The position numbers and the translations under genes are program-made. The notes under the pieces were generated by a model. It was not told the origin of the DNA. It saw only the letters and a list, made by a program, of their open reading frames with translations, and did not search any database. From Paraescarpia echinospica (taxonomy: Eukaryota > Annelida > Polychaeta > Sabellida > Siboglinidae), in the NCBI GenBank assembly GCA_020002185.1, contig CM034531.1, positions 47,074,102 to 47,138,101 on the forward strand: a DNA stretch of 64,000 bases, written 5' to 3'. Below are positions 1 to 19,701 of the stretch, piece by piece (position 1 is the stretch's first letter; each line of letters opens with the position of its first letter).

Positions 1-1373
1 CAGTTAACTGTTTTTAGAGGTTTGAACAAATGTATGTGCAAGTTTTGTGGGAGTAGTGTTGCTTTGAATTGTTTGGCATCAGTCATTCAGTTATTAATTT
101 CTGACAAGCAGCAGCACAAATTCTGTTATTGTAAAATACAATAAATAAAGTTTGCAATACGTGTGTAAGTAATATAATTTTGGAACGCGAATTGAACAGA
201 AATGTGATAGTTATCTTCACCCCAAAATATTATAGTGATATTTTGTATTGGTACAATGTCTTAAAGAAACAAATAAAATAATAAGTCTACATGAACATAT
301 ATAATTGTATTGATTTTGTTTGACCTAATACATGTGTCTGTTGTACTCTGTACACGAAAATCCTTGTCCAGTACAACCAAGGTTAACTTTGTGCTACTAG
401 AATGATGTGCTACCAGTCTAGCAGTACACGCATCACAACTATGACACATCACACTAAGAGGACACATCATAACTTTGAATATGCGTAATTCTAGCAGTAC
501 ACATGAACATCTAGTGACAATTCACACTAGCCGAACACACAAGCGACACATCACACCACCTGTGTATTTGGTCAAACAAAATTAATTATGATTATATGTT
601 TATATATGTATGTGTGGTGTGATGTGTAACTAGTGGTGTGATGTGTAACTGGTGGTGTGGTGTGTAAGAGGTGGTGTGATGTGTAACTGGTGGTGTGATG
701 TGTAACTAGTGGTGTGATGTGTAACTAGTGGTGTGATGTGTAACTGGTGGTGTGATGTGTAACTGGTGGTGTGGTGTGTAACTGGTGGTGTGATGTGTAA
801 CTGGTGGTGTGGTGTGTAACTGGTGGTGTGGTGTGTAACTGGTGGTGTGATGTGTAACTGGTGGTGTGGTGTGTAACTGGTGGTGTGGTGTGTAACTGGT
901 GGTGTGATGTGTAACTGGTGGTGTGGTGTGTAACTGGTGGTGTGATGTGTAACTGGTGGTGTGGTGTGTAACTGGTGGTGTGATGTGTAACTGGTGGTGT
1001 GGTGTGTAACTGGTGGTGTGGTGTGTAACTGGTGGTGTGGTGTGTAACTGGTGGTGTGGTGTGTAACTGGTGGTGTGGTGTGTAACTGGTGGTGTGATGT
1101 GTAACTGGTGGTGTGGTGTGTAACTGGTGGTGTGATGTGTAACTGGTGGTGTGGTGTGTAACTGGTGGTGTGGTGTGTAACTGGTGGTGTGGTGTGTAAA
1201 CTGGTGGTGGTGTGTAACTGTGTAACTGGTGGTGTGATGTGTAACTGGTGGTGTGATGTGTAACTGGTGGTGTGGTGTGTAACTAGTGGTGTGGTGTGTA
1301 ACTGGTGGTGTGGTGTGTAACTGGTGGTGTGATGGTGGTGTGATGTGTAACTAATGGTGTGATGTGGTTGTAG
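1..1373 (+). other. NDUFS1 intron 1, copy A
   Basis: Position 1 corresponds to copy-B position 23731, just inside intron 1. The first 600 bases are AT-rich. Around 395-560 the minisatellite motif appears in inverse orientation (ACACATCACACCAC), so it can pair with the direct array at 611-1365. No gene seen. Confidence 0.7.
611..1365 (+). repeat. 19-bp minisatellite in NDUFS1 intron 1 (copy A)
   Basis: About 38 tandem units of GGTGTGRTGTGTAACTGGT, mainly alternating GTGTGAT and GTGTGGT versions. The array runs directly into the exon 2 acceptor at 1372-1373, so that acceptor lacks a C-containing pyrimidine tract. Confidence 0.95.
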
Positions 1374-9394
<8,021 letters not shown>

Positions 9395-9678
9395 GTACGG
9401 CTAGCTAATGACACACGTGCATTGTCAATCTGTAATTGAACGTTGTCGTTAGGAAAATGTTCATTCATTCACAACTTACTTTACAGTTAAGGGGAGGTAT
9501 GGCAGCTAGATAGGACACTTTTTTTAAATGCATAATTAATATAATTTTTTTGCATCCAAACTAGAAAAGCTATTACTGAGTAAAAAATGTATGACATTTT
9601 TTCTGCAGACCTCCCCCGTTTCCATGGTAATAAACAAAATAGCCGCCAAATGGTGGTATTCATAGCACATCTAGAAAA

Positions 9679-9955
9679 TTGCAACACTCTGGAAGTAAAA
9701 ATGATATGGTAATCTGACTTAGCCTGTTGTATTCTCCTGGATATTCTCCACATTTCAAATTTTTTACATTTATATTTTATTTTGAATTTTCAAAACCGAT
9801 TTATTGAAAATGCAATATTTTTCGAATTTTTTTAGATAACTACAAAGATAAAAAACAAATCTAAAATGTTTTTTATACAGATTGTGCAGAATACTCAGGA
9901 GAACACAACAATCCAAACCAGATATCATATAATTTTGACTTCCAGAGTGTTGCAA
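9679..9955. mobile_element. Fold-back MITE in NDUFS1 intron 12 (copy A)
   Basis: About 68-bp terminal inverted repeats beginning TTGCAACACTCTGGAAGT and ending in the reverse complement, around an AT-rich centre of about 140 bases. No coding capacity. Counterparts are at 32874-33150 and 42618-42895. Confidence 0.75.
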
Positions 9956-10379
9956 GTTTATATGGCCAAAATTTTCTGTAAACGGCCATCAAAGTTTACA
10001 CAGTGATAATATGAATAATATTGTAAACAAGTAAAACATTCAATAAATCGTGTTTGTTTATCTCCCAGACATTAATTATGCACAATAAATAATATTTGAG
10101 ATGAAGTACACCCACAGAATTTACACAATTTAGCTTTTTATTTATAAATATAAAGGTCATTTGCATCATCATCTGATTTTCTATAAACGTCCATTTGACA
10201 CTGAACTGGCAAGATGTGAATATATAATGGCTGATAATAATAACATTTTATTTATATGCCAACAAATCTGGGGCAACAGCAAGTTACAGGTTTTACTGAA
10301 AAGAACAGACGCCCATATATAAGTTGCACAGATCTGAAAATATAAGTTACCAAAGCAATAACTTAGTCTTAGACACACA

Positions 10380-11220
10380 AAACAGTTAACATGTCAAGCC
10401 CAAGGCCAGTTAATAGGCCTGCTGTCATCACGCATCAGTGCTAGCTTTGTCCGGCTACAGGACGCACTACTTGACAAAGCTGCAGTCTCTTTAACTATCG
10501 TACCGTCACTGGTGCCGACAGTACCATTAGCACAAGCCCCACACTCAGCCACGACAACGGGCAGCGAAGTCGAAGTGACAGCTCCGACTGGCATTGCCGC
10601 ATCTTCGCCAGCGTTTCTGACATGCGACAAAATTCACTTGCGTTTTCCCCGCGCAGAAGCCGCCAATAACTGCCGCCTTTTCTTCACAAATGACATTCAG
10701 CCACACCTTCCCTTTCCGCAACTTTTCTCTATGCTAACTAACTCTAAACTATCTCTTATCAACATCGTCACAGACAAAACTCACATCGCTCGAGAAAACC
10801 GCCATATTTTATAAACAATGGGAAGTAGCAACAAGTGGCATGCTGGGAGAGTTTTGCGCTCGCGCAACTTCGTAGACCAATCAGAGTGTTCGTAGACACG
10901 AGGCGCGTCACGGAACTTAGCGGATGACGACACAACGGTTACCGAATGCCAAATAAGGTCATTCTCGGCAAACTATAGCTTGCATAAATAACGATGTTGG
11001 CCGAATGCTTTCACAAGGGCGAGATTACTGACTACGGTGATTGACAGACGACGTTTTGCCAGTTCCAAAAATATCAAACAGATGGCGTAAGTCGAAGGAA
11101 GGACCGCATTGTTATGGTGTAAACATCGACAACTTTCAGCGCATTTCGCGTCTTCCCAATAAAAATGGATATATCATTGTGATAGGGGTGGACTTTATAC
11201 ATGAATAAAAGTCGTTTAGA
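10380..11220. other. CpG-rich insert inside NDUFS1 intron 12 (copy A)
   Basis: This block has far more CpG than the flanking AT-rich intron. It has a CCAAT box (ACCAATCAG near 10879) and is compositionally like a promoter or a retained TE end. On the minus strand an ATG at 10694-10696 starts a short basic peptide (MSFVKKRRQLLAAS...) that meets a GTGAAT donor at 10637. On the plus strand an ATGGC is followed by GTAAGT near 11082. A nested or bidirectional first-exon pair is possible but unproven. Counterparts are at 33575-34413 and 43325-44160. Confidence 0.3.
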
Positions 11221-11366
11221 GGTATGTTGTTTGTCTAAAAGTGAAGTTTATTTATAGTAAACATACAAATCTACTATCTGGCACTAGAAAATTAAATTGA
11301 CATATTTTTCAAAAAAGCGTAAATTAGCACCCGTACCAGGCCTTAAGAGTTTCAAATGCTGTTTGG

Positions 11367-11523
11367 TTTTGCATGCTGTACCCACTCCCATAGGCATCTC
11401 GTTAACTTTTGACCTTTATTGACCTGCATGCTGTACCCACTCCCATAGGCATCTCGTTAACTTTTGACCTCTATTGACCTGCATGCTGTACCCACTCCCA
11501 TAGGCATCTCATTAACTTTTGAC
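11367..11523 (+). repeat. 55-bp minisatellite with DR4 motifs, NDUFS1 intron 12 (copy A, cut by gap)
   Basis: About three units beginning GCATGCTGTACCCACTCCC and containing TGACCT-N4-TGACCT. The contig ends inside the array. Confidence 0.95.
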
Positions 11524-12523
11524 NNNNNNNNNNNNNNNNNNNNNNNNNNNNNNNNNNNNNNNNNNNNNNNNNNNNNNNNNNNNNNNNNNNNNNNNNNNNN
11601 NNNNNNNNNNNNNNNNNNNNNNNNNNNNNNNNNNNNNNNNNNNNNNNNNNNNNNNNNNNNNNNNNNNNNNNNNNNNNNNNNNNNNNNNNNNNNNNNNNNN
11701 NNNNNNNNNNNNNNNNNNNNNNNNNNNNNNNNNNNNNNNNNNNNNNNNNNNNNNNNNNNNNNNNNNNNNNNNNNNNNNNNNNNNNNNNNNNNNNNNNNNN
11801 NNNNNNNNNNNNNNNNNNNNNNNNNNNNNNNNNNNNNNNNNNNNNNNNNNNNNNNNNNNNNNNNNNNNNNNNNNNNNNNNNNNNNNNNNNNNNNNNNNNN
11901 NNNNNNNNNNNNNNNNNNNNNNNNNNNNNNNNNNNNNNNNNNNNNNNNNNNNNNNNNNNNNNNNNNNNNNNNNNNNNNNNNNNNNNNNNNNNNNNNNNNN
12001 NNNNNNNNNNNNNNNNNNNNNNNNNNNNNNNNNNNNNNNNNNNNNNNNNNNNNNNNNNNNNNNNNNNNNNNNNNNNNNNNNNNNNNNNNNNNNNNNNNNN
12101 NNNNNNNNNNNNNNNNNNNNNNNNNNNNNNNNNNNNNNNNNNNNNNNNNNNNNNNNNNNNNNNNNNNNNNNNNNNNNNNNNNNNNNNNNNNNNNNNNNNN
12201 NNNNNNNNNNNNNNNNNNNNNNNNNNNNNNNNNNNNNNNNNNNNNNNNNNNNNNNNNNNNNNNNNNNNNNNNNNNNNNNNNNNNNNNNNNNNNNNNNNNN
12301 NNNNNNNNNNNNNNNNNNNNNNNNNNNNNNNNNNNNNNNNNNNNNNNNNNNNNNNNNNNNNNNNNNNNNNNNNNNNNNNNNNNNNNNNNNNNNNNNNNNN
12401 NNNNNNNNNNNNNNNNNNNNNNNNNNNNNNNNNNNNNNNNNNNNNNNNNNNNNNNNNNNNNNNNNNNNNNNNNNNNNNNNNNNNNNNNNNNNNNNNNNNN
12501 NNNNNNNNNNNNNNNNNNNNNNN
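11524..12523. other. Assembly gap (1000 N)
   Basis: Exactly 1000 N, a placeholder join between the contig ending in copy A and the contig carrying copy B. The true distance and order are unknown. Confidence 0.99.
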
Positions 12524-12882
12524 TGCCCAAAGTTGCCGTTTAGGCAACCAAGCTGAATTTGCTCTAGGACCCCATATGAGTACAAATCAACAAAAAAAGT
12601 TAAAGGGAATAAAAACATATATTGCTTGAATTCATATTAAATTAGATCCTGCTATATATTTCCATGTCCACCAAGCCAAAAAAATCCCCAAAAATCGAAG
12701 AATTAAAAATTCCACATTTTATGCTGTACATCCGGACATTTTCGAATATGCATATTTTTGGCGCGCTTTTAGGGATGCCGAGATGTGACGTCAGAGTTGA
12801 CTCTGCCGATACAGCGACCGCTTGTTTACATTCATTCTCAGCAATATGACAGCAGAGGTGGCTGTGTAATGCGAATATCATC
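12524..12882. other. Upstream region of the THAP gene
   Basis: AT-rich non-coding sequence starting at the contig edge. It becomes more CpG-rich towards 12780-12880, just before the THAP start codon. Confidence 0.5.
12786..12793. promoter_or_regulatory. CRE palindrome TGACGTCA upstream of the THAP gene
   Basis: A perfect 8-bp CREB/ATF palindrome 90 bases before the ATG at 12883, in a CpG-bearing patch. Promoter function is inferred from position. Confidence 0.35.
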
Positions 12883-13314
12883 ATGGTTCATTGTGCGGCA
12901 TTCGGTTGTAATGCAAACTCTTCTAAACATGCAGCAACACATAATTTTTTTCGGTTCCCTACGGATCCAGTTTTATTGAAGAAACACAGCCGGCTTTGCT
13001 CCGCTCATTTTGAGAAAAGCTGTTTTGATCGCGATCCGGAGATGTTGGCAACCCTTGGATATCCTGGTGCTCGAATATCGTTTAAAAGCGATGCAGTCCC
13101 AACAATATTCCCGGCAGTAGAAGCTGCATTGATGCCGTCAATCCGCAGAAGACAGGCGTCGGCACGGGCAGGATCGACGGCCGCTTTGCCCGAGTCAAAG
13201 GCAAGCGGGTCTCGCAAGCGTTGTTCCAGTGCCGCAGTCGCCGCTGCAGGCTCCGCTGCCGCTGTCACTACAGCCGGCTTCTTTGGGGTACCAGGTTCCT
13301 TCGACGAGTGGTGA
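12883..13314 (+). pseudogene. THAP-domain protein, N-terminal exon with deleted zinc-finger core
   Basis: THAP domains are C2CH zinc fingers that bind DNA. They occur in host regulators and in P-element-like transposases. The ATG at 12883 starts MVHCAAFGC (C-x4-C), then FRFP, LCSAH (C-x2-H) and the closing AVPTIFP motif at residues 71-77, all in the expected order. Only 29 residues separate the two Cys pairs, where the family usually has at least 35, and the invariant Trp segment is missing between LLKK and HSRLC. After residue 77 the frame becomes Ala/Ser-rich and stops at 13312-13314. A neighbouring frame instead ends in a basic AYRKRQR stretch near 13325, suggesting a frameshift. A perfect CRE lies about 100 bases upstream. 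I infer a damaged or decaying gene; a correctly spliced divergent member is the alternative. Confidence 0.7.
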
Positions 13315-16300
13315 ATTTACGAGGTCTGCTTACCGAAAGCGGCAACGAATCAACGTAATTCTTACATGTTATATCTACTATTATTATTCTGTAGGTCTAG
13401 TATAATGCCTGGACTGGACGGTCTCGTGTCAAAATAAGTTATTCAACTTATTGTCATTGTATCCCATTGGTTCCAATCATATCACGGAACTCTTCCTAAG
13501 TATCTTATATTCTAAATGTTGTAGTTATGCACGATACTACTATAATAAATCTACATATACTCAGTTTTGTTGAAAATTTGATAGTGTAATCAAATCGATT
13601 CAGGTGACTGTTTTTATCATTATCATGGTTACAGGAATGTAAGGCAATAAAAAAAAACGTCAGCAAATTAATTGATGCCGATTTGTTAGTTATGCATTTA
13701 ATTAATCTATTTACTTTTACATGCAAATAAGAAATAATTATTTTAATTATACTCGTTGCCGAGTCAGGTTAGTCTGTTATAATAAGTTTTTTAAACGGTA
13801 AGAAGCAATACTTGGATGTAGAACATTGCAATGTGAATTTGCAGATGGAAGAATAATTATATTTTCAAATGTATTTAACGTTGAATTTGCATAAATTAAT
13901 TATTATTTTTCATACATAACATTTGTTGTTTTTTAAATGACAATACTTGGACTTTATGAAAGTGCCATGCATTTTGATCAACATCAAATGTATGTACACA
14001 TAAAGTACCATGCATAAGTTAGATATTTAAAACAAAAATTAAAAAATTAGGAAGTGGTCTGTCTCACTCTCATAGTTGGAACCAGTTGCTGGCAATCTCC
14101 TCCTCTGACACATGACTCAATAAAGTCTTATGTCATCAATGACTTGCTGAAGAATTATCCCCCATCAGTATTCTCTGTAGAAACAGTTTATTACAGTGTT
14201 TGGCACCTGTCTGCTAATCCAGCTAATTGGACTCCTTTGTTGTGACTCCTCCACTTGACTGAGGAACTAAGTGTAGTGTTTGCCCTAGTCAACTGATCAA
14301 AGATCAAATCTAATTAATTACCAGTTGACATTGCACTTTGTAGGTCTTTCCTGCTATGAATAACAAATACACCAGCCACCTCCAGCTGGCCCACTGCATT
14401 CTCCCTCCAGTTAAAATAGTTATCTGAACCTGATCTACTGGTAATTAAAGCATGCTAGGTGGAAATGGCAGGAACTGGGTAACATGGATGTGACATGTCG
14501 GATACTTATTATTACTATAATTAACCCATGCAATTAACCCATGCCTAACATCACCCTGATCACCATTGCAATTGGTAAACCTTGCAGGTAGATGTGATTA
14601 ATTATTATTAATATTGAATGGTTACCACATTGAACACCCTGTAGATTACAGTATGTATTCATCGAGTTAATAATATATTATGTTTAAGTTTTCAAAAGTA
14701 ATGTTTTCAATAAATATAATTCTTACAGTAGATGCAGCTTTCATAACACACACTATTGTAACACACAAGTACTGTTACATTTGTTACTATAGAATTCTTA
14801 CAGTAGATGCAGCTTTCATAACACACACTATTGTAACACACAAGTACTGTTACATAACACACACTATTGTAACACACAAGTACTGTTACATTTGTTACTA
14901 TAAAATTCTTACAGTAGAGAGCAGCTTTCATAACACACACTATTGTAACACACAAGTACTGTTACATTTGTTACTATAGAATTTTTAATATTTCAATAGT
15001 AATTTATTGATTTGTATTTTCATAACTCCAGTGCACAGGCCTATGGTGAATTACATTACAGTGTCATATATTGCTATTGCCTAGTTTCCATTTTATTACA
15101 GTTGAATATCGAAGACAATGTACATCATGCAATATATACTATTACATTTGAAGGTATTATCATTACATTTTGAATTGGAACTACAGTATGTACCGAGATA
15201 AATATTTAGAACAAAAATATAACTATTGTATCTTGTATTATCTACTAACAACGTTTACGGATAGAACATATTTTTAATTTTGTCTGTATAACATGAATGA
15301 ATGGAAGACAAAAGAAATATCACTGCAATTTAATAGATTGCAATCAGTGTAATTACACCTTACTGCTTGGTGCATTGCTAATTACTGGCACAAGTCATGA
15401 TGTTTTTTTAAACAGAAGCTCAGAAATGTACCAAGGACCATTATTCGGCTCCCACATTATTCATGGGATGGATGTTGGCAATCATAAAACCTGGATAAAC
15501 TAGTTCAATAGGATACAGAAAGCATAATTAAATTTATATTTTGATGTGACATATATTAATAAACATGTATATATATTATATGCCAGTTACTATTACATTG
15601 TTTCTGTTATTATATTGTGCTTTGTTCAACTTATTGTTACTAATAGGTATTATTATTACACCACTCCTGGAGCAGGCTTCCTATAGTGACTATAAAATTG
15701 AGTATTGCAGGATTGTTCATGACTGCAGTCACATATTGTTATGATAGTAACTATATCAATGGATAAGGATTCTACTAATGATGTTACAAAATGTCATTAA
15801 TGAATTTATTTGATTTTTAACTTAATGTTATTAAAAAAATCAAGTAAATTTATCAAATAATAAATATGTTCACATTTGGATGTGGGTTGTTGCCCAGCTA
15901 CCAAGTGTGAAAATGGTCATTTGTTGTGAAACAATAACAATAAATGCAATGCAAGTTGCAAACCTATCTATTGTATATTTAATAGATGATTAGTTATAAC
16001 CAAAAATAAAATGTTCACAAGTAATATATTGTCACATTTTCCAGGTAATTGTTTGCATAAAAGTGTAACATAACAAAAGTAACTATGTCTCTGTGTAGAT
16101 TCTGTAAGCGTGATATCAATTATTTATGATGTTTTTATCATAGAATAAACAATACATACCTTGCAACTTGAAATTAATTTATTAATTTGTATTTTTCACA
16201 GCTAGGCAGTCTGTTCACACTTGGAAGCTGGGCAAATGACTAGACAAATGGATGTACTCCTTTCTGACAAGATGGTAAAGACAGGATTTTGTTTGCTTTT

Positions 16301-16361
16301 GTCAGAAACCTACAACAATTTATTTTTTTGCAAATTCTATAAGGGTCATTTGTTATTTCAG
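13315..16361. other. Intron-like or intergenic AT-rich stretch
   Basis: Three kilobases with no convincing coding sequence. It contains the 75-bp tandem repeat at 14725-14985 and many TTATTA-type runs. Probably the intron of the THAP-type gene. Confidence 0.4.
14725..14985 (+). repeat. Imperfect tandem repeat of about 75 bp
   Basis: About 3.5 units with the parts TTCTTACAGTAGATGCAGC, ACACACTATTGTAACACAC and TACTGTTACATTTGTTAC. The middle unit is partly deleted. Confidence 0.8.
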
Positions 16362-16979
16362 TTATTTGCTGACATTCTGGCAGCAGCTCGAGATAGTCCA
16401 CCGTCGACCAAGAATGGGTCATCTGAAGATACAGCAACTGAATATGACAGCTCTCGTACGGATTCCTGTGATACAGAGGATTCCACACCTGAGTCAGTCA
16501 CAGCTTCCACTCCAAAAAGGAGCAGCAAATGCTTTCAGGTTGACATCAGGCCATCAACTCGCACGAGAAGAGTGCAAGCAGTCTGTGCATCAGAGCAGGT
16601 TGCTGTGCAGGTGACATCAGCAGTGAGGTCAACGAGTGTGCAGTGCAGTTTGTTGACTGGTCCGATTAATGACTCGAGTGACTAAAACGGGGAGGAAGTG
16701 ACATCTGCTGCAGATCCAGAGTATGTTTGCTCTGACAATGAGTCGACTAGTCGTGACAGCAGCAACAGTGACAGCGATGACCATGTCGACCAGTACACTG
16801 ACACAGAGGAGGGTGTTACAAACAAGACTCCCTTGAGGAAAGATTGCTGCCCTTCCAGGGAGAGGTACTTCTTGGTTGCAGAGTCTTCACTTCGTCATCT
16901 TTTCGCACGTTGCCGAAACTGCACTGGCCAAACCAATGTCGTAGTGCAGCAGTTTCTCGGCTCAATGGGAAGTTGCCCT
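16362..16979 (+). pseudogene. Likely second exon of the THAP-type gene, interrupted by TAA
   Basis: A good acceptor (TTTGTTATTTCAG) precedes a Ser/Thr/Asp/Glu-rich low-complexity stretch. After that come TRTRRVQAV and SVQCSLL, and then RYFLVAESSLRHLFARCRNC, which resembles the first zinc-ribbon-like part of large THAP/transposase-like proteins of invertebrates and fishes. The frame runs to a possible donor (CCCT then GTAAAG, 16980) except for one TAA at 16683-16685. Both sides of that stop are in the same frame and compositionally alike. The link to the THAP exon 3 kb upstream is inferred from family architecture, not shown. The rest of the large domain is not visible downstream. Confidence 0.45.
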
Positions 16980-17997
16980 GTAAAGATAATAATTGGTCTG
17001 TAGATGTGAAGCTATGCTATTTATTAGCATGTCATAGGTAAAGTGATCAACAAAATGGACTAGATAACTTGTTTATCAATGGGTATTTGCTGAAGCCATA
17101 TTCTCATCTGCCTGCAGGGGAAGTATTCCCATGGGTGTTGTTTGGCTTATAACCATTGTCTGTGCACCGTGTGGTGATTCACATTGTGTTACCAGGTATA
17201 CACAGTTACCAACATTTGGAATGATTCATCCCAGTAACACTGTGTTATGAAACTTGCTTGATGAATTTGTAATGATTCAACCCAGTAAAACTGTGTTCTG
17301 AAACTTGCTTGATGGATTTGTAATAAATATGTCACACAAAAAATGTGATTAAAAATGCTATGTCCTTATGATTTTTATGGACATAGTCGTAGGGCACATA
17401 TATACCCACTGGTAGCATCTCACATATAAGACCCCTAAGGTTACACTAAACCCCTAGGTCTAGGACATAACCCTTCAGTCTATAACCCATTACCATAATT
17501 ATTCAATTGTTCTGCATGTTGTTTTAATGTTTATTTTAGTTTATTTTGATTATATAGTAGCTATATTGTTATGTGTCAGACTCAGAGTAATAAAATTATT
17601 GTTCCACATAAATGACATAATGATAATCTAGAGCTGTCATTATATATGTCATGATATTATGCCATGGTCATCTCGCGAACAACTGTCCAACTAAAAAAGT
17701 GTGGGTTTTGTCCAGAGGGGTGATATCGTAAGTAGCTATAACGTCCTAAACTCGATCCGCATAAACCAGACAACCATGCTTACGACGTTCGACGGTTCGT
17801 AACTTTGTGAAGTTTGTCTTTGACAAGTCTGTTTACAATTACTTCGTCCGATGACCTACTTAGCTACAACCTCTAGCTAACTCTCTGTACAGCTTTGACA
17901 CCGTATTTTATAATATAACGTCGTACTAAAACGATATAATTGTTGTTGTCGACAGTTTTCACACCATATGTGTCATTATAATGAAGTTGAAGCTTAC
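16980..17997. other. Non-coding stretch between the THAP-type gene and the orphan minus-strand exon
   Basis: Contains a diverged direct duplication of about 55 bases (17218-17325, AATGATTCA...CCCAGTAA...) and a perfect 8-bp hairpin (CTATGTCC...GGACATAG, 17359-17387). No gene seen. Confidence 0.4.
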
Positions 17998-18176
17998 CAG
18001 TCGGTGTTGCATGAGCGAACATTGTGACTGTCCGACTCCGCATCATCTTCTTCGCTACCGTCGCTGAAACGCTCGGAAAGAGCGGAATTAGACGAATCAT
18101 CCGCTGTAACCGTTCCCGCTAGTGGCTCAAAATCGTATGATTTCACTTGAAACTCTGCGAAACTCCCACTAGCCAT
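17998..18176 (-). CDS. First exon of a P2X7-like C-terminal-domain protein family member (orphan exon)
   Basis: On the minus strand an ATG at 18174-18176 begins MASGSFAEFQVKSYDFEPL. An acidic Ser/Asp/Glu-rich run follows (SNSALSERFSDGSEEDDAE), ending SCNTDW at a strong donor (TG then GTAAGC, donor at 17996-17997). Short N-terminal YxFEP motifs, an acidic linker and a (G/C)NTDW end just before a Cys-rich CxCGxC exon are typical of the many invertebrate proteins sharing the P2X7-like intracellular domain. The Cys-rich exon was not found in the remaining downstream bases. An in-frame upstream Met at 18254 exists but would overlap the CRE. The product is a guess from this motif pattern. Confidence 0.4.
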
Positions 18177-18245
18177 GATGTTACAAGAGAATGGAGAGAA
18201 CAACAATGGCGATGCATAGATGTCAACAAAGCCGCGAGTCGGCAT

Positions 18246-18265
18246 TGACGTCACGATACCACGTG
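18246..18265. promoter_or_regulatory. CRE palindrome and E-box upstream of the minus-strand exon
   Basis: TGACGTCA at 18246-18253 and CACGTG at 18260-18265 lie 70-90 bases upstream of the minus-strand ATG at 18176, in CpG-containing sequence. Confidence 0.4.
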
Positions 18266-18800
18266 ATCGCCTAGCTCATTAAATTTCAACTTTCTGCGGG
18301 AATCTCTACACAGACGGGTTTAAATTAGAATTTTGTCTACAAACGTATTTTTCTGTATTTTTTTAATGTTGTCAAATGTTACATACAATGTTAATCTTTG
18401 TGTACACATGGAAAACGGATTTTAGCTAATGCCTTGTTGTTATTTCCTTTAATAGGATAGAACATTTCTAGGTTGGCTATTGAACACATATGAGTGTCAA
18501 ATGGATTGTGGAACAGGATTACACATGAAGCGTCATCAGCCATGCAACACTCTCACGCGCTTAATTTAAAGCTGAAGTTGGGTGAAAAACACCAACATTT
18601 AATAGACCCATCGTCTTAAAAATTGTTTTTATCCATTTTCTGTTAAATGAAACCCACGTATGTGCGTACTGTGAACTATTCCTCTTGTACATAGGTCACC
18701 ATACCAATGTGAAGAAGGTGTGACCTTGTGTGTTCAGGTGAGATAAGTAGTGCCCGGTAGTAATTTATGTGTGGTCGGGTGCGGTAATTATATAGTTCTA

Positions 18801-18996
18801 GCACTCGGCAACGTTCTATTAACTGACTAGTCTGTATATTTTGTGGTTACAATGTTATGATCTTATGAGGTCTCATTCAACTAGTCAGCCTTTTTCAGAA
18901 CATTATCGCCAAGCCGACCTTTCTATGCTGGCACTGAGGGTCGTCACTGCCAGGGTGCTTGTCGTCCTCAGTGCCAGTGGTTCTTTTACGTCCCGA
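18801..18996 (-). mobile_element. 5'-truncated SINE copy
   Basis: The reverse complement matches the 3' two-thirds of the SINE at 20671-21025, from GCGTAAAAGAACC to AACGTTGCCGAG. The tRNA head is absent, as expected from 5' truncation. Confidence 0.65.
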
Positions 18997-19701
18997 ATTT
19001 ATATTTTACTTTGCAAACGTCATTATATATTATTACTTTTACTTCAGTTGTATATAACAACTTTACAAATCCATGCATTTTGTTTTCTTCTGGTGTTAGT
19101 TCGGAAACGCACTTTATCTTTAAAGTACTTACCGAGTTTTCCCAGCAAACATAGCGCGTACCGCCATTTTAATTTCGTCCTTCGGCATCGGACGTTTGAC
19201 AGGTTTGTGTTATTTTGTAGCCGTGTCTACTCAAACGATGTGTGCAATGTGTCACAAAACATGCATGCATTTGCAAAATGTATAGCATACCTTGCTGAAT
19301 ACTGTACTAAGGTTTACGTAAAATAATGCATGCATCAATCATTTCCACCACATGTACTGACAACACTAAACCACCCGTCTACATTGCCGGCCTTGCCAGT
19401 TGGTTTTGATGTTAAAATATGCATCTGTTACCTGGACTCCACATATTCCTACCGTAGCTAACATTGAAACAACAACAAAATGCTACGCGTTTCATCTGTA
19501 ATAATCCGTGCTGCACACTTACCATCATGGGCCTATTGCCTATTGGAGGATCTTGCGTGGCAGTCGGTGTCAACCGAGACGAGAGTGAAGCGGAGACGAA
19601 TCGTTGAAAGAGCTCCTGCCGAATGGCGGGATGCCAAATCTGTGCAAGGGCTAAGCTATCCAAATCCAAACAGTGACATGATAATCATTTAAAGTAATAT
19701 A

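Noticed and set aside
611..1365. CRISPR array
   Set aside because: Contiguous head-to-tail minisatellite without unique spacers, in a spliced animal gene.
11457..12618. Frames running through the N gaps (also 36371-38362 and 59258-60516)
   Set aside because: They consist of unknown bases and carry no information.
14054..14245. A 63-codon plus-strand frame
   Set aside because: Ordinary stop-free chance frame in AT-rich sequence; no start context or homology recognised.
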